This document shows, piece by piece, positions 44,271-52,026 of a stretch of 64,000 nt of DNA; within the stretch, counting starts at the first letter, position 1; each line of letters opens with the position of its first letter. The notes beneath the pieces are model-generated. The model ran no database searches. It was given only the letters and a program-made list of their open reading frames with translations, and was not told the DNA's origin. This DNA comes from Oceanobacillus sp. CFH 90083 (GTDB lineage Bacteria > Bacillota > Bacilli > Bacillales > Amphibacillaceae), in NCBI RefSeq assembly GCF_009389585.1, contig NZ_VIYG01000007.1, positions 144,201 to 208,200 of the forward strand. The letters run 5' to 3'. The translations under genes were made by a program, and so were the position numbers.

Positions 44271-45611
44271 CTAAGCATCTGCAAATAATTTCTTCTCCCG
44301 CCATTTTCCATAGCGATAATACATAATAGCAACAGCGCTGCTTAAGATGAAGCTTGCTCCTACACCAACTGCAATACCGATTTCACCAAGCAGACGGGAA
44401 AACAATGCTGCCAGCGGATATCGCAGAACCCAGAAGGAAATGATATTCAATACAAGAATTGGATACATCGCCCCTGCTGCACGGACAACACCATTCAAGA
44501 TAAAATTAATCCCCAAAAATGGATAGCAAAGTGCAACAATCTGGAGATATACCGTTCCAAATCGGACAGATGCTTCATCTTGAATAAATAATCTGACACC
44601 ATATTCAGCAAAAATGGCGACAATCACACCGATCAGAAACATAATAACAAAATTATAAATCACACCATATTTCGCAACAGCCCTGACCCTGTCCCAATCC
44701 CCTGCACCAATATTCTGACCGGCCATACTGGATACAGCAATACTTAAAGCATGTGCAGGAAGCATCAATAAACTGTCTAAACGCTGTGCCGCACTATATC
44801 CCGAAACAACTGCTTCTCCCTGCGTGGCTACAACACCAATAATGGCAGCTGCCCCAGCAGAGATAACCGCCATTTGCAGGCTGGATGGGATACCGATATG
44901 CAGAATTAATTTAATTTCCTGCCATTTAGGCAGACTGGGTATGGTAAATGGAGCTAAATCCTTTTTCAAAATATAAAAGAAGCCGATAAAAAAGGAAAAA
45001 CCCTGTGATACTACAGTAGCATACCCTGCACCAGTAATGCCCCATTCAAAAACATCAATAAATAATGGATCCAGAACAGCATTTAATAGAACTGCTGTTG
45101 TCACAAAATAAAGCGGTGTTTTACTATCTCCAATCGAACGCAGCACTGTACTGATAAAATTATAACCAAATAATAATAGAATCCCCATAAAGTTAATCCG
45201 TAAGTAAATAGCCGCATCTGCCACCATCGCTTCGGGCGTTCCGAGTAAATGCAACAGCACCTCGGCAAACATATAACCTGAAATTCCAAGAAGTAATGCG
45301 ATACATGTCATCAGGACAACAAACGCATTCAAATAACGCTTTAACCCCTCTTCATTCTGCTTCCCTTTTTGCTGGGACAAAATCGTTAAGGCAGCATTAT
45401 TTAAGCCGATAATAAACGAGAGCACCACAAATAAGATGCTCCCGGAAATGGCGACTGCACCCAAAGCATTTGCACCAAGCAGGTTTCCGACCCACAAGCT
45501 GTCTACAAATTGATACGATGTTTGCAGCAGGTTCGCCAGAAGAATGGGACCTGAAAAATAAAAAAGACTTTTCCCAATACTGCCTTTTGTAAAATCATAT
45601 TTCTTAGCCAT
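44271..45611 (-). CDS. MATE family efflux transporter
   Basis: 446 residues with twelve helices in two repeats. MATE hallmarks: PILLANLLQTSYQFVDSLWVG near 22-42, and the mirrored SMAGQNIGAGDWDRV near the middle. MATE proteins export cationic drugs or metabolites in exchange for Na+ or H+. SD AGGAG before ATG 45611. First gene of a three-gene operon with the membrane protein and muramidase. Confidence 0.93.
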   Translation of the reverse strand: MAKKYDFTKGSIGKSLFYFSGPILLANLLQTSYQFVDSLWVGNLLGANALGAVAISGSILFVVLSFIIGLNNAALTILSQQKGKQNEEGLKRYLNAFVVLMTCIALLLGISGYMFAEVLLHLLGTPEAMVADAAIYLRINFMGILLLFGYNFISTVLRSIGDSKTPLYFVTTAVLLNAVLDPLFIDVFEWGITGAGYATVVSQGFSFFIGFFYILKKDLAPFTIPSLPKWQEIKLILHIGIPSSLQMAVISAGAAAIIGVVATQGEAVVSGYSAAQRLDSLLMLPAHALSIAVSSMAGQNIGAGDWDRVRAVAKYGVIYNFVIMFLIGVIVAIFAEYGVRLFIQDEASVRFGTVYLQIVALCYPFLGINFILNGVVRAAGAMYPILVLNIISFWVLRYPLAALFSRLLGEIGIAVGVGASFILSSAVAIMYYRYGKWREKKLFADA

Positions 45612-45673
45612 TTATTTGCACTCCTGCTCTTTTCTTAGCTCATTATTTTATTATAACGGGAAAGGCACAAAAA

Positions 45674-45722
45674 AAGAAAGAAGCGCTCATTATCAAGTGA
45701 CATAATAAGTGCTCCTTTCGGA
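45674..45722 (-). terminator. Terminator after the TRAP permease gene
   Basis: Minus strand GGAGCACTTATTAT pairs imperfectly with ATAATGAGCGCTTC, followed by a T-rich tract. Confidence 0.65.
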
Positions 45723-45732
45723 AAATTCTTTA

Positions 45733-47727
45733 TCAGCTCGCTTGCATTCTACTGTTTCGATCCGTTTTATCCCTCGACATATACTGGATAACAAACATAA
45801 TAGCAAATATAACAAAGCCGATTGTATCAGAATACCCTTCTGGATAGATTAATAGCAGTCCGGCAATAATTGCTATAATCCGTTCATACCACTTCACATG
45901 TCGATACCAATAGCCAATCATTCCGGCACCAATTGCAATCATCCCCAGCATCGCTGTAATCAATGAAATAATGACTTCAAAAGCAGTCGAATCAATCATT
46001 AACAATGTCGGGTTTAACACAAACATATATGGAATGATAAATGCAGCGATGGCCAGCCTGGTTGCATTTGCTCCTGTACGAATCGGTTCCCCGCCGGATA
46101 TACCGCTTGCTGCAAAGGCAGCTAATGCTACTGGCGGTGTAATATCGGCAACAATACCGAAGTAGAACACAAACATGTGTGCAGCCAGGATTGGTATAGC
46201 TACATCTAACTGACCATTAAGTGCAACAATAGCCGGCAAAGCAATAGTAGATGTAATAATATAATTCGCTGTTGTTGGAGAGCCCATACCCAGAATAATT
46301 GATGTAATCATGGTAAACACAAGTGTCAGCATTAACTGAATTTCAGGTGAGCTTGCAATGGTACCTGCAATAGAGACCAAGCTGTTACCAAGCTTCAATC
46401 CAAGCCCCGTTTTCGTAACTACGCCGACAATAATCCCGGCACAGGCTGTCGCTGCCGCAACCCCAAGTGCAGTTCTGGCTCCTTGCTCCAATGCTACAAG
46501 AAACTTTGTTGGTGTAATCCTGGTATCCTTTCGAAATAGACTGACAAGAACAATAGACAAGATACCGTACACAGCAGCACGCTCTACACTCATTCCGGCA
46601 AATAAGAAATAAACGATTGCCAGGATTGGTAATAATAAATGGATTTTTTTCATTACGGCACGTTTACTAGGTATTTCTTCATCCGGCAATCCAATTAAAC
46701 CGGTCCGTTTTGCTTCAAAGTGTGTCATGATCCAAATCCCGGAAAAGTAGAGAATGGCAGGAATAATAGCGGCCTTGGCAATATTCCAATAGCTTTCCCC
46801 GGCAAACTCAATCATTAAAAAGGCGGCTGCACCCATAATCGGCGGCATGATCTGCCCGCCAGTTGAAGCGGCTGCCTCAACAGCACCGGCAAAGTTCTTT
46901 CGATAACCGAGCTTTTTCATCATCGGAATCGTATATGATCCAGTTGTTACCGTATTCGCCACAGAGCTTCCGGAAATCGTTCCATTTAAAGCACTGGAGA
47001 AGATAGCTACCTTTGCAGGTCCACCGACTCTTTTTCCCGCAATGGAGATGGCTAAATCATTAAAATAATTTCCAATACCCGTCTGCACTAAGAAAGCACC
47101 AAATAAAAGGAACAAGAAGATAATTGTTGACGATACTTGTAATGGTGTTCCCAATATCCCTTCTGTTGTAAAGAACATCGATTGAATTAACTGCTCAAGT
47201 GATAACCCTCTGTGTGCAAATGCTCCGGGCATATATGGTCCGAACAGCGCATAGCCGAGAAACAACAGTGCGATAATTATGATTGGAAGTCCAACCGCCC
47301 GCCTGGCTGCTTCAAGTACAAGCAAAATAGCTAACCCGCCAATAACCATTTGCATCGGTGAAATCCCGCCAAATTGCTGTACAAGTGTATCATAATATAC
47401 CGGCCAGTAGCCACAGACAGCAATTGCCAGCACCATTAATACATAATCATACCATGGAACTGTATCTTTTTTTATTCCGCGTGCAGCCGGAAATAATAAA
47501 AATATCAGAGCAAGCGCAAAGCCTAAGTGCACGGTACGCTGAATATAAGCTGTAAATTGTCCAAAAATACCGGTATACAATTGAAAGATCGAAAACGCAA
47601 TGAGCAGGAGAAAGACAACGCCCGCAATAATCCCTTTTAAATTTCTTGTTTTCGATTCTGTATCATATTTTTCTAATAGCTCCTGTTGCTCTTTTTCTGA
47701 GAGATTTTCATTATTTTTCTCACTCAT
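45733..47727 (-). CDS. TRAP transporter fused permease (DctQ-DctM fusion, TAXI type)
   Basis: 664 residues, about 17 helices: a small-subunit-like N-terminal part (about 30-170) joined to the large TRAP permease. Typical motifs are GTISGSSVANTVTTGSYTIP near 252-271, GGQIMPPIMGAAAF near 290-303 and MGSPTTANYIITS. With the TAXI binding protein it imports an organic acid such as glutamate or 2-oxoglutarate using Na+. SD GGGGAGAGG before ATG 47727. Overlaps the DUF1850 gene by eight bases. Confidence 0.94.
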   Translation of the reverse strand: MSEKNNENLSEKEQQELLEKYDTESKTRNLKGIIAGVVFLLLIAFSIFQLYTGIFGQFTAYIQRTVHLGFALALIFLLFPAARGIKKDTVPWYDYVLMVLAIAVCGYWPVYYDTLVQQFGGISPMQMVIGGLAILLVLEAARRAVGLPIIIIALLFLGYALFGPYMPGAFAHRGLSLEQLIQSMFFTTEGILGTPLQVSSTIIFLFLLFGAFLVQTGIGNYFNDLAISIAGKRVGGPAKVAIFSSALNGTISGSSVANTVTTGSYTIPMMKKLGYRKNFAGAVEAAASTGGQIMPPIMGAAAFLMIEFAGESYWNIAKAAIIPAILYFSGIWIMTHFEAKRTGLIGLPDEEIPSKRAVMKKIHLLLPILAIVYFLFAGMSVERAAVYGILSIVLVSLFRKDTRITPTKFLVALEQGARTALGVAAATACAGIIVGVVTKTGLGLKLGNSLVSIAGTIASSPEIQLMLTLVFTMITSIILGMGSPTTANYIITSTIALPAIVALNGQLDVAIPILAAHMFVFYFGIVADITPPVALAAFAASGISGGEPIRTGANATRLAIAAFIIPYMFVLNPTLLMIDSTAFEVIISLITAMLGMIAIGAGMIGYWYRHVKWYERIIAIIAGLLLIYPEGYSDTIGFVIFAIMFVIQYMSRDKTDRNSRMQAS

Positions 47728-48259
47728 GAATCCTCTCCCCTTCCCAATAATCTAGTAATGTGATCCAATCTACTTCTACTTTATACCAGGTACCAGGCTC
47801 AAAGTAATCGTTAAAGGGCACTTCACAGTATGTCTGAGCACTGTCGATATTATCCCAGGCCAAGCGATGATTGGACACAACTTCTCCATTACGTATATTT
47901 AATGATCCAAACTGATGCTCCATATTTCTAATATGATATTTACCATCCTCATAGATAAATTCTTCATTCTCTAAAGCATTATGGGGCATACCGATTCCAA
48001 ATTCCTCATAAATAATCTCGTATTGCTCAATCTGTAAATCATCTGTCACTCTATATTTCTCCACAACATCCGATAAATGAATGGAATGCGTGAAGGTGAT
48101 CGAAAAGGAATCATTTTTATTTAAAGGTAAAAAAGCCGTTAACTCTCCAGATTCACCATCATGAAAAATTAAAGCTGTCTGAATCGGATAATTCACACCA
48201 ATCCCTACTAATACAATAATAATTAATAAGCAGAGAACCATTCTCTTCTTCCTTTTCAT
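47720..48259 (-). CDS. DUF1850 protein, partner of TAXI-TRAP systems
   Basis: 179 residues from ATG 48259, eight bases after GGGTGA. A single N-terminal helix (about 7-23) precedes an extracellular DUF1850 domain (FTHSIHLSDVVEKYRV near 55-70, EFGIGMPHN). DUF1850 genes accompany TAXI-TRAP operons in many bacteria with no known role. Coupled to the permease gene, and separated from the binding protein gene by a terminator and a repeat. Confidence 0.85.
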   Translation of the reverse strand: MKRKKRMVLCLLIIIVLVGIGVNYPIQTALIFHDGESGELTAFLPLNKNDSFSITFTHSIHLSDVVEKYRVTDDLQIEQYEIIYEEFGIGMPHNALENEEFIYEDGKYHIRNMEHQFGSLNIRNGEVVSNHRLAWDNIDSAQTYCEVPFNDYFEPGTWYKVEVDWITLLDYWEGERIHE

Positions 48260-48336
48260 CACGGTATCACCCAATTAACAAATATTAATAAAAGATATGT
48301 ATCTCTTTCCCCGTCGCTCATCTTCTATCAATATCC

Positions 48337-48399
48337 TTTTCTAAAGAAAATTTGGCAAGCCGAGCCTGAAAGGCGCAGGATTGCCTTCGTTACACTTTC
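48337..48399. repeat. Hairpin-module repeat between the TAXI and DUF1850 genes
   Basis: TTTCTAAAGAAAATTTGGCA, then AGCCGAGCCTGAAAGGCGCA, GGATTGCCTTCGTTACACTT. Same module as 11445-11508. GGCAAGCC and GGATTGCC pair with one G-U. Confidence 0.72.
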
Positions 48400-48497
48400 A
48401 TCGACGAAGTACGGTCACGTCAAGTGGCGGGCGTCGATACTGGAATATCGTGTCCGCCCTACTTTATTCCTTCCATTCTTTATATTTTCTTACAGTG

Positions 48498-48546
48498 TAA
48501 AAAAAGCCGGCAGCCTATCCCTGTATACCAGAGTGGAGCCGGCTTA
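48498..48546 (-). terminator. Strong terminator directly after the TAXI binding protein gene
   Basis: AAGCCGGC and GCCGGCTT arms around a 26-base loop with secondary pairing, and TTTTTTT on the minus strand. Confidence 0.85.
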
Positions 48547-48552
48547 TTCAGA

Positions 48553-49539
48553 TTAATTCTCCAATTCAATTCCTTCTTCATTAAAATACTTTTCTGCACC
48601 TGGATGTAAATCAATTCCGATACCATCTAAAGCATTTTCCAACCTAATAAAGGAAGCTTTTTCATGTGCCATTCCTTCTGCATTTTCATAAAGAGCCTTA
48701 GTCATATCGTAGACAAGGTCTTCAGATAAGGAATCGCTCACTGCCAGCATTGCTAAGACAGCAACCGTTTCTACATCTTCACTCAATCCATAGGTACCTT
48801 CCTCCACCGTGTCAGAGGCATAGTAAGGATACGCCTCAACAAGCTCATCAATCTTATCTTGAGTAATCGGCACAATAGCAACATCCACCGTTGCAGACAG
48901 GCCTTCTACAGCACCTGTTGGTGTTCCCGCTGTTATAAATGCTGCATCAATATTACCATCTTGAATACCACCGGTAGATTCACCGAAATCCAGGTTTTGA
49001 GCATTAATATCATCCATCGTCATGCCATGGACTTCCAAAATTTGTTCTGCGTTAATATATGTCCCTGAACCAGGAGCACCAACTGAAACCGTTCGTCCTT
49101 CAAGATCTTCTACAGACTCAATCCCGGAGCCCTCTGTCGTTACGATTTGAACTGTCTCAGGGTATAAAGAGCCTAATGCTAAAACATGTTCAACAGGCTC
49201 ATCAAAAGCATTAATTCCTTCTACGGCATGTGCCACTACATCTGTTTGTACAAAAGCAACATCTATATCACCATTTTCAATAGACATCACATTTTCTGCT
49301 GAAGCGTTAGAGGATATTGCATCAGCTGACACATCTGTATTTGCCGATATAATAGATGCCATCTCTCCTCCAAGCGGATAGTACGTTCCACTTGTTCCAC
49401 CAGTAGCAATCTGAATCATCTCCGGATCCGTACTGGTATCGCCGCCAGCATCTCCACCGTTATCGTCTCCCCCACAGGCTGCCAATAGTAACAATAATGC
49501 CAAAATAAGTGCCAGTGGGCTTAACCATTTCTTTTTCAT
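48553..49539 (-). CDS. TAXI-family TRAP transporter substrate-binding lipoprotein
   Basis: 328 residues. Lipoprotein signal ending LLAACGGDD (Cys 22) with a Gly/Asp-rich linker. TAXI core: IQIATGGTSGTYYPLGGEMA near 42-61, NGDIDVAFVQTDVVAHA, and the VSVGAPGSGTYINAEQIL ligand-binding loop. It binds the substrate outside the cell for the fused permease downstream. SD AAAGGGGGA before ATG 49539. A strong terminator right after it should make it more abundant than the membrane parts. Confidence 0.94.
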   Translation of the reverse strand: MKKKWLSPLALILALLLLLAACGGDDNGGDAGGDTSTDPEMIQIATGGTSGTYYPLGGEMASIISANTDVSADAISSNASAENVMSIENGDIDVAFVQTDVVAHAVEGINAFDEPVEHVLALGSLYPETVQIVTTEGSGIESVEDLEGRTVSVGAPGSGTYINAEQILEVHGMTMDDINAQNLDFGESTGGIQDGNIDAAFITAGTPTGAVEGLSATVDVAIVPITQDKIDELVEAYPYYASDTVEEGTYGLSEDVETVAVLAMLAVSDSLSEDLVYDMTKALYENAEGMAHEKASFIRLENALDGIGIDLHPGAEKYFNEEGIELEN

Positions 49540-49823
49540 CTAAAAGTCCCCCTTTTTCCAAAAAAGTATCGTTCTTGAAGTTAAGTTTACAATATTATTG
49601 GCAAAAGCGTCAAATTATTCACAATATAGGCAGCGATTACATTTTTAAATATATAAAAATTCAGTTATTTTAACACTCCTTTTATAACTGTATGTCAGAC
49701 AATATAAAAACATACGATATTCTCATTTTTATGCCAACTTTCATTATCTATAGTATTACTTGACTACTTTTTGAATATTCCATAAGATTAGGATAATCCA
49801 CTTTTAAGCGAGGTGATGAAACG

Positions 49824-50612
49824 TTGTCACTAAAACCTCTAAAGCAGGCGATGTATTCCATAAAACCATTACCGCCAGTCAAGGTTTGTTACCTTATTCA
49901 ATCCGGGGAAAATCAGATTGCTTTTAATGAACAGGAACAGCTTCGTTCTGCCAGCATTATAAAACTATTTATTCTCGCAGCTGCCTATTATGAGGAAGAG
50001 AGAGGAAATCTTGATTTGTCAAAGCAGATATGTATCCCTTCTTCCAATATAGCAGGCGGTGCCGGAGTGATCGCCTATTTGTCCGGTAAGCAGACGTACA
50101 CATATCAACAGCTGCTTGAATTAATGATTATTGTCTCTGATAATACGGCAACAAACGAACTTATTGATTTCATTGGCCTGGATAACATTCATGCATTTAT
50201 TCAAAAGATTCATTGTAACAATACGAAATTAGAGAGAAAGCTGATGGATGAAGAAGCAATGAAGCTTGGGCTGGAAAACAGGACAACCTGCTACGATGTG
50301 ATGCTTCTGCTTAATTTATTTACAGAACAAAATAACATTCTGCCGACGTATCGTCAAGACCAGATTCTAACTATCCTGGAAAACCAGCAATTTAACAGTA
50401 AACTGACTGCCTTTTCTGCCTATGACTCCACTATCAGGACGTTTCATAAAACAGGGGAACTGACTGGAGCGGAGCATGATGCTGCTATATTTCAAACAGC
50501 TGACAAGCTGCTCAAAGCTGTTATGCTTACAGAAGGCTGGACGAATAATGGAGAAGGACAGCAATTTCATCAGGCAGCGGGGGCCCGTATCTATCAATAT
50601 TTAAAAGAATAA
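49824..50612 (+). CDS. Class A beta-lactamase-like serine hydrolase without signal peptide
   Basis: 262 residues starting at TTG 49824 (GAGGTGATG upstream; the nearby ATG is out of frame). The full penicillin-recognising set is present: S44-A-S..K47 region (SASIIK), S105-D106-N107 and K209-T210-G211, plus LERKLMD resembling the omega-loop segment with a Glu. There is no signal peptide or lipobox, so it should stay in the cytosol, where a beta-lactamase would be useless. It may act on a peptide or cell-wall fragment. Operon with the regulator 45 bases on. Confidence 0.85.
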   Translation: MSLKPLKQAMYSIKPLPPVKVCYLIQSGENQIAFNEQEQLRSASIIKLFILAAAYYEEERGNLDLSKQICIPSSNIAGGAGVIAYLSGKQTYTYQQLLELMIIVSDNTATNELIDFIGLDNIHAFIQKIHCNNTKLERKLMDEEAMKLGLENRTTCYDVMLLLNLFTEQNNILPTYRQDQILTILENQQFNSKLTAFSAYDSTIRTFHKTGELTGAEHDAAIFQTADKLLKAVMLTEGWTNNGEGQQFHQAAGARIYQYLKE

Positions 50613-50657
50613 AACAACGTACTTTTATTTCAGATCAGTTGGGCAAGGGGGAAACAA

Positions 50658-51920
50658 ATGAATATTAAATTAGGAGTTTTAGGAGAAAAAACAATCGTTC
50701 ACCGCGTACAAGAAATAGCCAAACAGTTCCCATCTATCGAATTTCTCCCTTTTATATTGCCTGAGCCATACAATGCAGTCGAGCGAATAGAGGGAGCTAT
50801 GATGTGTGATGTACTCCTTTTTACCGATCATTGTTCTTATCAGGAAGCTTTAAAGCAAAAGTACAGACAAACGATGGTTTATATCGAATATGATGAATAC
50901 AGTATGCTATCATCTATTCTACACAACGCAAAGCTGTCTAAGAAAAAATGCATCTCCATTGATTATCCGGAAGCTCTGAAGCAGGCTGATTTCACACATG
51001 ACATAGCGGTGACAGAATACGCATTGATTTCAACCAGCTATAACCAGCAAGAGCCTATAGACGTACAGAAGCTGATTGATTTTCATAAGAGAAATTTTTT
51101 TGAGAAAAAAACAGATTTGATTTTAACTTCCAGAAGATATGTTTATCATAAACTCTTACAGGAAGGATTACCCGTCCATTGTATTTCAATTTCGGATAAG
51201 TGCATTTTCCAGGCATTAAAAAAAGCTGTACAAACACTGGAAGTAAAGAATTATTCAACGAATCCTGTCGTCACAGGCATTTTATTTTTAAAGGAAAGCC
51301 TTCCTATCCATATACATCATCAAATACATACAGAAATCAGAAAATATTTAAGTGATTTTTGTCAAAAATATGATGCCATTCTTTTGCCAAGTAAAGATAA
51401 TCATTATTTTATCATTGGAACAAGCAAGCTGATGAAAGCCATTCAATCATCCTATCGTGACTTTCCACTTCTTCGTGAGGTAGAAGAGCTTGCCGGCGGC
51501 CCGGTTGGTCTGGCATTTGGACTTGGCCTGAATCCGCTTTCCTCCCAAAACAATGCTTATATAGCCCTGGAAGCTTGTCGAAGTAATCAAAACAGCCTCA
51601 GCTATCTGGTTAATGAATGTCAAGAAAAAATTGGCCCCCTCGGTCAGCGTAAAAATATTGACACGAATAAATTGTTTCATACCCTTGTTCATCAAGCTCG
51701 TCTGAACAATGAATTATCTTATCTTTTTATTCAATTTATCATCGAGCGAAATAATGAGCCGTTTTCATCGAATGATATAGCTAACTTTTATCAGGTCAGC
51801 AAGCGCAGTGCCGAGCGGACGGTGAAAAAATTGCTGTCTGGCGATATTATTAAAGTTTCGGGGAAGGAAAGTCCCTATTCCAAAGGGAGACCCAGAAAGC
51901 TGTTTATTTTAAATCAGTGA
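50658..51920 (+). CDS. Unrecognised three-part regulator with nucleotide-cyclase-like middle and C-terminal HTH
   Basis: 420 residues, cytosolic. Part 1 (1-190) alternates strands and helices like a two-lobed ligand-binding or PrpR_N-like sensor (LGVLGEKTIVHRVQEIAKQF; CDVLLFTDHCSYQEAL). Part 2 (about 200-330) has the layout of a GGDEF/GTP-cyclohydrolase-III fold (GLAFGLGLNPLSSQNNAYIA at 284-303) but lacks a GGDEF motif. Part 3 (about 340-420) is a winged HTH (SSNDIANFYQVSKRSAERTV at 370-389). I know no characterised homologue. SD CAAGGGGG. Likely controls its own operon with the serine hydrolase. Confidence 0.7.
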   Translation: MNIKLGVLGEKTIVHRVQEIAKQFPSIEFLPFILPEPYNAVERIEGAMMCDVLLFTDHCSYQEALKQKYRQTMVYIEYDEYSMLSSILHNAKLSKKKCISIDYPEALKQADFTHDIAVTEYALISTSYNQQEPIDVQKLIDFHKRNFFEKKTDLILTSRRYVYHKLLQEGLPVHCISISDKCIFQALKKAVQTLEVKNYSTNPVVTGILFLKESLPIHIHHQIHTEIRKYLSDFCQKYDAILLPSKDNHYFIIGTSKLMKAIQSSYRDFPLLREVEELAGGPVGLAFGLGLNPLSSQNNAYIALEACRSNQNSLSYLVNECQEKIGPLGQRKNIDTNKLFHTLVHQARLNNELSYLFIQFIIERNNEPFSSNDIANFYQVSKRSAERTVKKLLSGDIIKVSGKESPYSKGRPRKLFILNQ

Positions 51921-51971
51921 CAACTCCCACCTCTAAAAAAGTGCGCTTTCCCGTTTGGAAAACCAGTAAAA

Positions 51972-52016
51972 ACGCCTAATAAAAAGACGGAATAGAACCG
52001 TCTTTTTATTAGGCGT
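51972..52016. terminator. Bidirectional terminator between the regulator and SNF2 genes
   Basis: ACGCCTAATAAAAAGACGG pairs perfectly over 19 bp with CCGTCTTTTTATTAGGCGT. Confidence 0.9.
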
Positions 52017-52026
52017 AAGCTGTATT

